Assembly (NCBI RefSeq): GCF_001423745.1
Contig: NZ_LMPC01000006.1
Span: 36,951-100,950, forward strand
Length of the DNA: 64,000 nucleotides
Source: Arthrobacter sp. Leaf337
GTDB taxonomy: Bacteria > Actinomycetota > Actinomycetes > Actinomycetales > Micrococcaceae
Direction of reading: 5' to 3'
Each line of letters begins with the position of its first letter. Position 1 is the stretch's first letter. Below the pieces are notes generated by a model that saw only the letters and a list, made by a program, of their open reading frames with translations, ran no database searches and was not told the DNA's origin. Shown here piece after piece: positions 51,971 to 62,017 of this stretch. The position numbers and the translations under genes were made by a program.

Positions 51971-53695
51971 ATGACCGAGGCCCCTGCCCCCGCAATCCCC
52001 ACTGACACTTTCCCGGGCACTGATACCACCCCGGATCCCGACGCCGGCCTCCGCCGGCTCGCGGCAGACACCTTCGGACTCCCGCGCCTCCGCGCCGGCC
52101 AGCTGGCCGGAATGCGCGCCCTCACTGCCGGCCGGGACGTCCTCGCCGTGATGCCCACCGGCTACGGCAAGTCCGCCATCTACCAGGTGGCCGCCCTCCA
52201 ACTGCACCGAAACAGCCCAGGGCGCGGTCCCGCCGTCGTGGTTTCCCCGCTCATCGCCCTGCAGGAGGACCAGCTGGACGGCCTGCTGGAAACGCTCGGC
52301 GGGAAGGCCGCCGTCGCCATCAACTCCGGCCACAGCGATGCCCAAATCAACGATGCCTGGAAAGCCGCAGAGAACGGCGACGCCGACTTCGTCTTCCTCG
52401 CCCCCGAACAGCTCGCCAAGACCGAAACCGTCGAGCGGCTCGCGGCCCTGGACGTCCCGCTGTTCGTGGTGGACGAGGCACACTGCGTTTCCTCCTGGGG
52501 CCACGACTTCCGCCCCGACTACCTGCGCCTCGGCGAGGTCCGCGAGCAGCTGGGCAACCCGCCCGTGGTCGGCCTCACCGCCACCGCCTCTCCCCCGGTG
52601 CGCGACGAAATCCAGCAGCGCCTGCGCATGAAAGACCCCTTGGTCCTGGTGCACGGCTTCGACCGGCCCAACATCCGGCTGGAGGTCATCCGCCACCACA
52701 AAGACAAGGACAAGCGCCGAGCCGTGATCACGCAGGTGGCCGAACTCAAGGGCCCCGGACTCCTGTATGCCGCCACCCGCAAGGACACCGAGGCCTACGC
52801 CGCCAAACTCACCGCCCTGGGCCTGCGCGCCGAGGCGTACCACGCCGGCCGGAAACAGAGCGAGCGGGACCGCGTGCACGAGCAGTTCCTCGACGACGGG
52901 CTCGACGTCGTTGTAGCCACCACCGCCTTCGGCATGGGCATCGACAAACCCAATGTCCGCTTCGTCATCCACGCCGACATTCCCGATTCGCTGGACAGCT
53001 ACTACCAGGAGATCGGCCGCTCCGGGCGAGACGGGCAAGAGGCCGCCGCCGTCCTCCACTACCGCTCCGAGGACCTGGGCCTGCGCACATTCTTCGGCAC
53101 CCACACCCCGGACGAGGAATCGCTCATGACCGTCCTCGAAGCACTCCGCGCCGCCGGCGGGCCGGTCAAGCAGAAGGCCCTCGCGGAGCAGACCGGATTC
53201 TCCCCGAGGAGGCTCACCGGAGTGCTGAACCAGCTGCAGGAAACCCGCGCCGTCCGCACCGGCAAGCGCGGCGTCCGGCTGGACGCGGGCGCCAAGCTGC
53301 CCGCGGTGGTGGAACGCGCCGTCGAACATGCGGAAGCACGCCAGCGGGTGGACCGCTCCCGCATCGAGATGATGCGCGCCTACGCCGAGACCGACGCCTG
53401 CCGGCGCCAGTTCCTGCTGGGCTACTTCGGCGAGGACCTCCCTGAGCCGTGCGGCAACTGCGATACCTGCAGCGACGGCTCCGCCTACGCAGAGGATTAC
53501 GACGACGCCGCCGCGGCCGCCGCGGGCGGTGACCCTTTTCCGCTCCAGGCCTCAGCTGTGCATAAGGAATGGGGGCCGGGCCTGGTGATGCGGCATGAGG
53601 AGGACACGATCACGGTACTGTTCGAGCAGGAGGGCTACAAAACGCTGTCCCGCCAGGCCGTGACGGACGGGAAGCTGCTGACGCTGGCGACGTGA
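51971..53695 (+). CDS. recQ: RecQ-family ATP-dependent DNA helicase
   Basis: 574 aa from ATG 51971. Walker A MPTGYGKSAIYQ, DEAHCVSSWGHDFRPDY, GLTATA, motif VI EIGRSGRDGQ, then zinc cysteines CRRQFLLGYFGE...CGNCDTC and a short winged-helix-like part. There is no HRDC domain; the end is a small beta-type tail (HKEWGPGLVMRHEEDTITVL). 3'-5' unwinding in repair is expected. A deleted copy of its 3' end lies at 61170-61251. Confidence 0.92.
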   Translation: MTEAPAPAIPTDTFPGTDTTPDPDAGLRRLAADTFGLPRLRAGQLAGMRALTAGRDVLAVMPTGYGKSAIYQVAALQLHRNSPGRGPAVVVSPLIALQEDQLDGLLETLGGKAAVAINSGHSDAQINDAWKAAENGDADFVFLAPEQLAKTETVERLAALDVPLFVVDEAHCVSSWGHDFRPDYLRLGEVREQLGNPPVVGLTATASPPVRDEIQQRLRMKDPLVLVHGFDRPNIRLEVIRHHKDKDKRRAVITQVAELKGPGLLYAATRKDTEAYAAKLTALGLRAEAYHAGRKQSERDRVHEQFLDDGLDVVVATTAFGMGIDKPNVRFVIHADIPDSLDSYYQEIGRSGRDGQEAAAVLHYRSEDLGLRTFFGTHTPDEESLMTVLEALRAAGGPVKQKALAEQTGFSPRRLTGVLNQLQETRAVRTGKRGVRLDAGAKLPAVVERAVEHAEARQRVDRSRIEMMRAYAETDACRRQFLLGYFGEDLPEPCGNCDTCSDGSAYAEDYDDAAAAAAGGDPFPLQASAVHKEWGPGLVMRHEEDTITVLFEQEGYKTLSRQAVTDGKLLTLAT

Positions 53696-53737
53696 CGGGG
53701 CCGGTCAGATATAGGCGCTGTTCGGTAGGGTCGGATC

Positions 53738-55048
53738 ATGGACAGCGTCACCTTGGTCAATTTCCTGTTGGTCCTCTTTTTTGTGCTGCTGGGCGGCGTC
53801 TTTGCCGGTACCGAGATGGCGCTAGTGTCCCTGCGCGAGAGCCAGGTGCGCCAGATCGAAAAGTCGGGGAAAGGCGGGGCCCGGACCGCCGAACTGGCCC
53901 GGAACCCCAACCGGTTCCTGTCCACTGTCCAGATCGGCGTGACCCTGTCCGGCTTCTTCTCCGCCGCCTACGGGGCGTCCACCATTGCGCCCGATGTCGA
54001 GCCCATCCTGGAAGGCGCGGGCTTCGGCGCCGCTGCCCAACCGGCGGCCTTCATCGGCATGACGCTGCTGGTGGCCTACCTTTCCCTGGTGCTGGGCGAA
54101 CTGGTGCCCAAGCGGCTGGCCATGCAGAGCGCCGTCGGCTTCACGAAGGTCCTCGCCCCGCCGCTGATCGTCCTCTCACAGATCATGCGCCCGGTCATCT
54201 GGCTGCTGTCCGCGTCCACCGATGCACTGGTGCGGCTGTTCGGCGGTGATCCCCACGCCAAACAGGAAAGCGTCAGCTCCGAGGAACTCTGGGACATGGT
54301 GGCGGAGAGCGACATGCTGGAAGAACACAGCCGCAACATCCTGAGCGACGTCTTCGGCGCCGGGGACCGCACGCTGCAGGAGGTCATGCGCCCCCGCACC
54401 GAGGTGACCTTCATCGACGGCACCATGACTATTGCGGACGCACGCAGCATGGTGCGGGACGGCCCGTTTTCACGTTTTCCCGTCATCGGCCGGACTCCGG
54501 ACGACGTCCTCGGCTTCGTCCACATCCGTGACCTGATGCCCCGCGACGTCGATTTTGACCGGGGCCTGGTGAAGGACATCGTCCGCGAGATCCTCCCGCT
54601 TCCCGGGACGAACAGGGTGCTGCCCACCCTGTCCCGGATGCGCCGGCTTGGCCATCACATAGCGCTGGTAGTGGACGAGTACGGCGGCACGGACGGCATC
54701 GTCACCCTGGAGGACCTGGTGGAGGAACTGGTGGGCGAAATCTACGACGAGTACGACACCGGCGCCGACCACGAGGACCGCGTCACCCTGGCCGACGGTT
54801 CCCTCGACGTCGACGGCGGCCTGATTCTCCAGGAATTCGCGACGGCGTCCGGCATCGCCCTCCCGGAAGGACACTACGAGACGGTGGCCGGGTTCGTGAT
54901 CGACCGACTGGGCCGGCTGCCGCGGGTTGGGGACCGGGTGGAGGTGCCGGGCCACGTGCTGACGGTCCTGGCGATGGACCGGCTCCGCATCGCGAGGATC
55001 AGGGTGACGCCGGCGGACGGGAAGACAGTTGGGCTGTCCTCGGACTAG
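53738..55048 (+). CDS. CNNM/CorC-HlyC family transporter
   Basis: 436 aa. CNNM membrane domain (FFVLLGGVFAGTEMALVSLR; QIGVTLSGFFSAAYGAST), two CBS domains (VMRPRTEVTFIDG onward; GFVHIRDLMPR) and a C-terminal CorC_HlyC domain (LVVDEYGGTDGIVTLEDLVE). Probably Mg2+/Co2+ export or efflux control in the inner membrane. Its TAG shares a CTAG with the convergent formate dehydrogenase stop. Confidence 0.92.
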   Translation: MDSVTLVNFLLVLFFVLLGGVFAGTEMALVSLRESQVRQIEKSGKGGARTAELARNPNRFLSTVQIGVTLSGFFSAAYGASTIAPDVEPILEGAGFGAAAQPAAFIGMTLLVAYLSLVLGELVPKRLAMQSAVGFTKVLAPPLIVLSQIMRPVIWLLSASTDALVRLFGGDPHAKQESVSSEELWDMVAESDMLEEHSRNILSDVFGAGDRTLQEVMRPRTEVTFIDGTMTIADARSMVRDGPFSRFPVIGRTPDDVLGFVHIRDLMPRDVDFDRGLVKDIVREILPLPGTNRVLPTLSRMRRLGHHIALVVDEYGGTDGIVTLEDLVEELVGEIYDEYDTGADHEDRVTLADGSLDVDGGLILQEFATASGIALPEGHYETVAGFVIDRLGRLPRVGDRVEVPGHVLTVLAMDRLRIARIRVTPADGKTVGLSSD

Positions 55049-57738
55049 TGACCGCCTGCCGTGTGGACGCCGTCAGCGGCTCCGGACAGGCGGACCGCAG
55101 TCAGCTTGTATTCGGGGCACCCCGTGACCTCATCCTCCACCGGGGAGGTGAGACCGTTGACCGCGGCACCAGGGAAGTGGAAGCCAGCGAAGACCTGGCC
55201 CGGTTCCACCTCGTCCGTGATCCTGGCCTGCAGGATGGCCGTCCCGTGCCGGCTGCCCAACCGGACCAAGTCGCCGTCGTGCAGTCCCAGTGCAGCAGCG
55301 TCCCCGCGTTCGACGTCGACCGTCTCCCGGGCGAGCAGGCGCAGGTTGTCGGTGCGGCGGGTCATACTGCCGGAATTGTAGTGCTCTGCCCGCCGCCCGG
55401 TGATCAGCAAAAACGGGAAGTCCGCGTCGCATTGCTCGCCCGGAGGTAGGTAGGGCCTGGCCGCCAGGTGCGCCAGGCCGTCCGGCGTGGCGAAGCGGTC
55501 CTGGTAAAGGCGTGGCGTCCCGGGGGAATCGACGGATCCGCACGGCCAGTGCAGCGGCCCCTCCCGGTCCAGGCGCGGGTGCGAGATACCACCAAAAAGC
55601 GGCGCCAGCGCTGCGCATTCCGCCATAGCCTCCGCCGGTGTGGCGCACCCAAGGTCTGCCCCCATCCGGGCCGCGACGGCGTGCAGCACCGCGAAGTCGG
55701 TGCGGACACCGGCAGGGGGCGCCACCGCCTCCCGGACCCGCTGGAAGCGCCGGTCGAAATTGACGAACGTGCCGTCCTTTTCCAGCCACGCTGCCACCGG
55801 GAAGACGACGTCCGCGGCGGCGGCCGTCGCGGAGAGGAACAAATCGTTGCAGATCACCAGCGGGCAGGCCGCCAGTGCCGCCCGCACCGACGTGCTGTCC
55901 GGGTCGGTGGTGAGCACATCCTCGCCGATGACCCACAGCGCCTTCAATGTCCCGCCGCGGGCGGCCGCAAACATCTGCGGGATGCGGAGCCCGGGCAGCG
56001 GCGGCACATCGGCCCGCCAGGCCTCGGTGCACCGGGCACGCGCTGCAGGGTCCAGGACCTTCTGGTACCCGGGCAGCAGGTCGGGCAGCGCCCCCATGTC
56101 CGAGGCGCCCTGGACGTTGTTCTGCCCGCGCAGCGGGTTCACCCCTCCGCCGGTGCCCGGCCCGACGGCGCCGCGCAGGAGTGCCAGGTTGGACAAGGTC
56201 CGGACACCGTCCGTGCCGTGCCGGTGTTCGGTCACGCCGAGGCCATAGAAAATGGCCGGCGCCAGTGCCTGCCCGTACACGACGGCGGCCCGCACCAGAT
56301 CGTCTGCCGGGACACCGGAGATCCCGGCTACGCGCTCCGGCGGGTAGTCCCCGAGCAGCCCCAGCAGCTCCCCGTAGCCGCTGGTGTGCGCGTCAAGGAA
56401 GGCCTCGTCCACCAGCCCCTCCCGGGCCAGGACGTGCGCCAGGCCGTTGAACACAGCCACGTTGGTTCCCGGCCGGGGCCTAAGGTGGACGTCCGCGTGC
56501 CGGGCCAGCGAGGTTAGCCGGGGATCAACCACCACCAGGCGGGCGCCGTCCATGACCCGCTGGAAGATGCGGGAGCCCACCACCGGGTGGGCGGCCGTCG
56601 GGTTCGCGCCGACCAGGAGGATCGCGTCACACCGGTCCAGGTCGTCGAACGGGTTCGTCCCGCCGCCCAGGCCGAACGTGGCGGCCAGACCGGCCGCGGA
56701 GGGGGCATGGCAGAGCCGGGAGCAGTTGTCCACATTGTTGGTCCCCATGACGGCCCGGGCGAACTTCTGGGCCAGGTAGTTCTCCTCATTGGTGGCCCGG
56801 GCCGAGGAGATCACGGCGAATCCGTCCGGGTCCGCGTCCCGGATCCCGGTAAGCCTTGCGGCCACATACCCGGCGGCCTCGTCCCAGGTGGCCCGGGCGA
56901 GCGTCCCGTTCCGGCGGATCAGCGGGGTTGTCAGGCGTTCGGCGGAACCGAGGAACCCGTGGGCAAACCGTCCCTTGACACAGGCGTGTCCACGGTTCAC
57001 CGAGCCCTCACCGGCGGGCCGGATGGTCATGATCTCGTTGTCGCGGGTGGAGACCTCGAGGCTGCAGCCGACGCCGCAGTAGCCGCACGTGGTTAGGGTC
57101 TGCCGTTCGATCGGCAGCAGATTCAGCAGCCCGGGTTCAGACAGTGCCCCGGTGGGGCAGGTGTCCACGCACGCCCCGCATGAGACGCAATCGGATTCCA
57201 CCCAGGGACCGCCCGTCCCGGGCGCCACCACCGTCCCGGCTCCGCGGCCCACCAGCGTGAGGGCGAACGTGCCCTGGATTTCCGCGCAGGCGCGCACGCA
57301 CCGCCCGCAGGCAATACAAAGATCTCGGTCGAGCTTGACGTACGGATGGGAGTGGTCAACGCCGCGCTCCGGCGGCAGGACGGAACCAGCGGTGGCAGCC
57401 ACCCCGTACTCTGCGCATTGCCTGGCCAGTTCGCTGCGGTCGGCCGGAACATCCAGCGCCCGGGCCGGCAGCCCCGCGACGATGGCCTGCAGGGCATCAC
57501 GCCGGATCTCCCGGGACGTCTCAACGCCGATGCGCAGCCCGTCCTCGGCCGGGGTGCTGCAGGCGGCGGCGGGGCCCCGGCCGGAAATGTCCACCAGGCA
57601 CGTCCGGCAGGAGGCCACGGTGCTGAGCCGGTCGTCATGGCACAACGTTGGAAGGGCCAGGCCGGCCGCCCGCACGGCCTCGAGCAGTGTGGCTCCGGCC
57701 GGGACCTCGACCTCGCGGCCGTCAACCAGGAGCTTCAT
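55045..57738 (-). CDS. Formate dehydrogenase alpha subunit, Cys-type molybdopterin enzyme
   Basis: 897 aa from ATG 57738, overlapping the beta gene stop by four bases. N-terminal 2Fe-2S (Cys33, 44, 47, 60), two 4Fe-4S ferredoxin sites (CIACGRCVRAC; CVSCGACVDTC), a 4Fe-4S near the cofactor (Cys218, 221, 225, 253), then the bis-MGD domain. The residue that is selenocysteine in E. coli FdhF is Cys343 (NCSRLCHAPS). C-terminal molydopterin-binding domain present. With the NuoEF-like partner it should oxidise formate to CO2 with NAD+. Confidence 0.92.
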   Translation of the reverse strand: MKLLVDGREVEVPAGATLLEAVRAAGLALPTLCHDDRLSTVASCRTCLVDISGRGPAAACSTPAEDGLRIGVETSREIRRDALQAIVAGLPARALDVPADRSELARQCAEYGVAATAGSVLPPERGVDHSHPYVKLDRDLCIACGRCVRACAEIQGTFALTLVGRGAGTVVAPGTGGPWVESDCVSCGACVDTCPTGALSEPGLLNLLPIERQTLTTCGYCGVGCSLEVSTRDNEIMTIRPAGEGSVNRGHACVKGRFAHGFLGSAERLTTPLIRRNGTLARATWDEAAGYVAARLTGIRDADPDGFAVISSARATNEENYLAQKFARAVMGTNNVDNCSRLCHAPSAAGLAATFGLGGGTNPFDDLDRCDAILLVGANPTAAHPVVGSRIFQRVMDGARLVVVDPRLTSLARHADVHLRPRPGTNVAVFNGLAHVLAREGLVDEAFLDAHTSGYGELLGLLGDYPPERVAGISGVPADDLVRAAVVYGQALAPAIFYGLGVTEHRHGTDGVRTLSNLALLRGAVGPGTGGGVNPLRGQNNVQGASDMGALPDLLPGYQKVLDPAARARCTEAWRADVPPLPGLRIPQMFAAARGGTLKALWVIGEDVLTTDPDSTSVRAALAACPLVICNDLFLSATAAAADVVFPVAAWLEKDGTFVNFDRRFQRVREAVAPPAGVRTDFAVLHAVAARMGADLGCATPAEAMAECAALAPLFGGISHPRLDREGPLHWPCGSVDSPGTPRLYQDRFATPDGLAHLAARPYLPPGEQCDADFPFLLITGRRAEHYNSGSMTRRTDNLRLLARETVDVERGDAAALGLHDGDLVRLGSRHGTAILQARITDEVEPGQVFAGFHFPGAAVNGLTSPVEDEVTGCPEYKLTAVRLSGAADGVHTAGGH

Positions 57739-59420
57739 GGCGTCCACCCCGCCAGCCCGTACACACGGGCGAGGCTCTGCACCGCCGCCGGCACCCGCCG
57801 GCCGAAGGCGCACAGGCTGCCCGCCGCCATGGTGCGCAGCACCTCGCCGCGCTCACGACTGACGGCAGGGCCATCCGGCCGCTCCGCCAGGCCACGGCCG
57901 CGCCACGACCCTACCCGGCAGGGCGAGCACTGTCCGCAACTCTCTTCCGCGGCGAAGTCCCACAGGTTCTGCAGCACCTGCCCGCCCGTGAGCCTGTCAT
58001 CGAAGGCGACGATCCCTGCGTGGCCGAGGGCGGCCCCGTGCTTGGACAGCGCATCATCACTGAGCGGGATGTCGAGGTCTTCGGGGCCGAGGAAGCCGCC
58101 CAGGGGCCCGCCGATTTGAAGGGCCCGCAGTGTCGCCCCGTCGCGAAGCCCGCCCCCGAGGTCATCGACGATCCGCCGGACCGGCGTGCCGATCTCCACC
58201 TCGTAGGCGCCGGGCCGACGGAACCTCTCCGACAGGCACGCGAGCACGGTGCCGGCCTCGTCCGCGGTGCCCAAGGCGGCGTACGCTGCTCCCCCATGCT
58301 GCACGATCCACGGAACAGCACTCAGCGTTTCCACGTTGTTGACCACAGTAGGCCGGCCGTGGAGTCCCCGGCCGGTGGGGAACGGCGGCCTGGAACGCAC
58401 GACGCCGCGCAGTCCCGCGAGCCCGTTCAGCAGGGCCGTTTCCTCACCGGAGACGTAAGAGCCTGCACCTTCAACCACGTGCAGGCCCAGGCTGAAACCA
58501 CTGCCCGCCGCGTCCGGGCCGAGATGCCCGGCAGTGCGCGCCTGGGCCACGGCTTCCCGCAGCCGGGCGGCCGCGCGAGGATACTCCGAGCGGACAAACA
58601 CGATGCCGGTGGCCGCACCGACGGCGAAGCAGGCCAGGGCCAGGCCCTCAAGCACGCGGTGCGGGTCCTCCTCCATGAGCAGCCGGTCGGCATAGGACCC
58701 GGGGTCCCCCTCGTCACCGTTGGCCACCACCACCCGGGGGGCAGGGTGCTCAAGCGCGGCCCGCCATTTCGCGGCGGCACGGAAACCTGCCCCGCCCCGC
58801 CCTCGCAGTTGCGCGGCCTCGACTTCGGCCAGAACGTCCTCGGGGTTTGCCGAGGCAGCGACGCCGGGCCATACCGACCACGGCTGCGAGCCTCCGAGTA
58901 GCCCGGCGGTCACCACAGGGACTCCGGTGTCGCAGGCCACCGGGATGGGCGGAGACGTCCGCGGGGCGGATCCACCCAGTTGTGCTGCCAGGCCGGGCCC
59001 GGCCAGCGCGTCGACGCCGTCCAGTGCTGCGGGACCGGAGAAGCAGTAGCCCAGGCAGCGCACTGCCTGGAGCGAGACGGAGCCGTCCTCGCTCCGGCTC
59101 CCGGCGTGCACTCCGAGTGCCGCCTCTACCTCCGCGACGTGCGTTCCAGCGGTGGCGGCGAAGCAGGCTGCCGCTGCGCAGACCCGGACGTGGCGGGCTC
59201 CGCGGGTCGCGGTGAAGTCGGCGAAGAAGGTTGCCGGACCTTCGACCGCTGCCGCGGGCAGGCCCAGCGTGCGGGCAATGTCAGCGGGGGCGGCACGCGA
59301 GGAACGCAGCGCGTCCGGAACGTCGCCGATCGGCCGGTCGAAGCGTCTGGCATACCGGAGGAACGGATCGTCATTGCTCCGGTCCCGCCGGCCCTGAGGT
59401 TCGGCGCTGGGTTCCTGCAT
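57735..59420 (-). CDS. NAD-linked formate dehydrogenase beta subunit, NuoE-NuoF fusion
   Basis: 561 aa. N-terminal NuoE-like thioredoxin fold with 2Fe-2S cysteines (VCAAAACFA; RCLGYCFSGP). The NuoF-like part has NADH site LRGRGGAGFRAAAKW, FMN site GDEGDPGSYADR, ESCGQCSPCRVG 4Fe-4S and a later cysteine in GSLCAFG. Carries electrons from the alpha subunit to NAD+. Cytoplasmic. No FdhD or NuoG-type extra gene is adjacent. Confidence 0.92.
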   Translation of the reverse strand: MQEPSAEPQGRRDRSNDDPFLRYARRFDRPIGDVPDALRSSRAAPADIARTLGLPAAAVEGPATFFADFTATRGARHVRVCAAAACFAATAGTHVAEVEAALGVHAGSRSEDGSVSLQAVRCLGYCFSGPAALDGVDALAGPGLAAQLGGSAPRTSPPIPVACDTGVPVVTAGLLGGSQPWSVWPGVAASANPEDVLAEVEAAQLRGRGGAGFRAAAKWRAALEHPAPRVVVANGDEGDPGSYADRLLMEEDPHRVLEGLALACFAVGAATGIVFVRSEYPRAAARLREAVAQARTAGHLGPDAAGSGFSLGLHVVEGAGSYVSGEETALLNGLAGLRGVVRSRPPFPTGRGLHGRPTVVNNVETLSAVPWIVQHGGAAYAALGTADEAGTVLACLSERFRRPGAYEVEIGTPVRRIVDDLGGGLRDGATLRALQIGGPLGGFLGPEDLDIPLSDDALSKHGAALGHAGIVAFDDRLTGGQVLQNLWDFAAEESCGQCSPCRVGSWRGRGLAERPDGPAVSRERGEVLRTMAAGSLCAFGRRVPAAVQSLARVYGLAGWTP

Positions 59421-59495
59421 GCGTCCAACCCTCGCCTGAGCGGCCCGTGCGGGGAAGAGTCGAAAGTCCCCGCATGGCCAAATAATCCCCTCAGC

Positions 59496-61010
59496 TCAAC
59501 CGCCCGGCGTCGTTCCCGTGTGGCCCGCGTGCGACGCCCGCGCAGCCTCGTAGCTGCTGTCAAAAGGCAAAGTGTCCATGTCCAGCAGCGGGTTCTCGTC
59601 CTGGGTGGCCACCAGCTCGCGGGCTGCCTCGTCCGAGTCCACGCTGGGCATCGACCCGGGCAGGTGCCGGCGGGCGGATTCCGGCAGGAAGTAGATGGTG
59701 ACCACGGCGATCGCCGAGGTGGCCATCAGGTAGTAGGCGGGCATCATGTCATTGCCGGTCGCCTGGATGAGGGAGGCAATGATGAACGGGGTGGTGCCGC
59801 CGAAGATGGCGACAGCGAAGTTGTAGGCGATGCCCATGGCCCCGTAACGGTGGGCCGTCGGGAACAGTGCCGGCAAGGCAGACGCGAGGTTGGCCACGTA
59901 GAACGTGACGGGGAAGGCCACCAGGGCCAGGCCCGCGAAGGTGGCCGGGACGGTTCCCACCGCGATCAGGCTGAACGCGGGGATGGCCAGGACCACGGTG
60001 CTGACCGCGCCGATCCACAGCACGGGGCGGCGTCCGATCCTGTCCGAAAGATGGCCGGTGAGCGGGATGCACAGCGACATGACCACCAGGACAGGGATGG
60101 TGAGCAGCGTTCCGTGGATCTCGTCGTACCCCTTGTTGCTGGTCAGGTACGTCGGCATGTAGGAGGTGAGTGCGTAGCCCACCGTATTGGCGGCCGCCAC
60201 GAGGATCATGGCCAGCACGATCCTGCGCCAGTAGGCCCTGAAAATTCCTGCCGGGCCCATGGCGCCGAGCACCTCCCCCGTCTCAGGGTGCCGGGCTGAT
60301 TCCTGTTCCGCTTCCAGGGTTGCCTGGAAGACGGGTGATTCCTCGATCTTCATCCGGAAGTAGATCGCCACAATGCCGAGCGGCCCGGCAATCAGGAAGG
60401 GAATGCGCCAGCCCCAATCCTCCATCTGGTCCTGGCCCAGGGTCAGCTGCAGGACCGAGACCAGCGCCGCTCCCAGGGCAAAGCCCAGGTAGCTGCCCAT
60501 GTCCAGGAAACTGGCGAAGAAACCGCGGCGCTTGTCCGGGGAATGCTCACACACGAACGTGGTGGCTCCGGAGTACTCGCCGCCGGTGGAGAAGCCCTGC
60601 ACCAGTTTGGTGACCACCAGCAGGACGGCGGCCCAGATTCCCAGCACCGCGTAGCCCGGGAGGAGGCCGACGGCGAACGTCGCGGCCGCCATCAGCATCA
60701 GGGTCATGGCCAGCACCTTCTGGCGGCCAATCTTGTCACCCAGCCAGCCAAAGAAGACGCCGCCCAGGGGCCGGGCAATAAACGTGGCACCGAAGGTACC
60801 CAGCAGGAAAAGGTTCTGCACGGCCTTGTCCGCTTCGGGCAGGAACACCGGGCCCATGGTGGTGATCAGATAACCGAACACCCCGACGTCGTACCACTCC
60901 ATGGTGTTGCCGACGATGGTGCCGCCCAGCGCCTTCCTCAGGGTGGGATGGTGAACGACATTGACGTCCGTGACGCGGAGGCGGCGCTTCTTCGGGCGTT
61001 GAACGGTCAT
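59496..61010 (-). CDS. MHS-family (ProP-like) MFS transporter
   Basis: 504 aa from ATG 61010. 12 membrane segments with MHS signatures: GGTIVGNTMEWYDVGVFGYL, GWLGDKIGRQKVL, VQGFSTGGEYSGATTF. Proton-coupled importer of organic acid or osmolyte. A decayed relative lies at 23421-23757. Placement downstream of formate dehydrogenase suggests organic-acid uptake, not proven. Confidence 0.9.
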   Translation of the reverse strand: MTVQRPKKRRLRVTDVNVVHHPTLRKALGGTIVGNTMEWYDVGVFGYLITTMGPVFLPEADKAVQNLFLLGTFGATFIARPLGGVFFGWLGDKIGRQKVLAMTLMLMAAATFAVGLLPGYAVLGIWAAVLLVVTKLVQGFSTGGEYSGATTFVCEHSPDKRRGFFASFLDMGSYLGFALGAALVSVLQLTLGQDQMEDWGWRIPFLIAGPLGIVAIYFRMKIEESPVFQATLEAEQESARHPETGEVLGAMGPAGIFRAYWRRIVLAMILVAAANTVGYALTSYMPTYLTSNKGYDEIHGTLLTIPVLVVMSLCIPLTGHLSDRIGRRPVLWIGAVSTVVLAIPAFSLIAVGTVPATFAGLALVAFPVTFYVANLASALPALFPTAHRYGAMGIAYNFAVAIFGGTTPFIIASLIQATGNDMMPAYYLMATSAIAVVTIYFLPESARRHLPGSMPSVDSDEAARELVATQDENPLLDMDTLPFDSSYEAARASHAGHTGTTPGG

Positions 61011-61169
61011 AGCTGCGGCCCTTCCACCAAACGGCCAAACCCAGGTGCCCGGCAAGCGTGCCGAACTGTCGAGAGGAGCCACTGCGGCTCACGTGCGGTG
61101 CTCCGACCATTTTCCCACCGCTGCCCGCCCTCCTCAATGACCCGCGCACGTTATCTAGATGATGCTCGG

Positions 61170-61251
61170 CTACGCAGAGGATTACGACGACGCCGCATGA
61201 GGAGGACACGATCACGGTGCTGTTCGAGCAGGAAGGCTACAAAACGCTGTC
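61170..61251 (+). pseudogene. Remnant of recQ 3' end with internal deletion
   Basis: 61170-61196 matches recQ 53485-53511, and 61197-61251 matches 53595-53649 with two substitutions; 83 bp between them is absent. Direct orientation. The homology ends inside the stop codon of the convergent ABC ATPase gene. Confidence 0.9.
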
Positions 61252-62017
61252 AGAGGACCTTGGACAGGAACGCCTTGGTCCTTTCATGCTGTGGATCGCT
61301 GAGGACCTGCCGGGGCGGCCCGGCCTCCACCACCACGCCTTCATCCATGAAGACCAGGGTGTCCGCCACTTCCCGGGCGAACCCCATCTCGTGGGTCACC
61401 ACGATCATGGTCATGCCGCTCTTGGCCAGTTCCTTCATGACGTCCAGCACCTCGCCCACCAGTTCCGGGTCCAGGGCACTGGTGGGCTCATCGAAGAGCA
61501 TCAGCTTCGGGTCCATGGCCAGTGCGCGGGCGATGGCCACGCGCTGCTGTTGCCCGCCGGACAGGTGCGCCGGATAGGCATCGCCCTTGTCCGCCAGTCC
61601 CACGCGCTCCAGCAGTTCCTTGGCCCGCGCGGTGGCTTTAGCCTTGGAAATGCCTTTGACCCGCATGGGGGCCAGAATGATGTTCTCCACCGCGGTCAGG
61701 TGCGGAAACAGGTTGAACCGCTGGAACACCATCCCGATTTCCTGGCGCTGGAAGGCTGCTTCCTTGAGCTTCAGTTCGTAGAGCTTGTCCCCCTTCTGGC
61801 GGTAGCCAACCAGCTGGCCGTCCACCGAGAGCCGGCCGCCGTCAACCCGTTCCAGATGGTTGATGCAGCGCAGGAACGTCGACTTGCCCGAACCGCTGGG
61901 TCCCACCATGCAGAGAACCTCCCCCGGATTGACCTTGAGGTTGATTCCGCGCAGCACCCTGTTGGTGCCGAAATTCTTGGAGACCTTCTCCGCGAGCACC
62001 ATCGGCGCGTCCGTCAT
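61250..62017 (-). CDS. Polar amino acid ABC transporter ATPase (GlnQ-like)
   Basis: 255 aa. Walker [13 protein letters not shown], signature [15 protein letters not shown], Walker [14 protein letters not shown], and the family's [13 protein letters not shown]. Overlaps the permease stop by four bases. The TGA stop uses the first two bases of the recQ remnant. Confidence 0.93.
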   Translation of the reverse strand: MTDAPMVLAEKVSKNFGTNRVLRGINLKVNPGEVLCMVGPSGSGKSTFLRCINHLERVDGGRLSVDGQLVGYRQKGDKLYELKLKEAAFQRQEIGMVFQRFNLFPHLTAVENIILAPMRVKGISKAKATARAKELLERVGLADKGDAYPAHLSGGQQQRVAIARALAMDPKLMLFDEPTSALDPELVGEVLDVMKELAKSGMTMIVVTHEMGFAREVADTLVFMDEGVVVEAGPPRQVLSDPQHERTKAFLSKVL

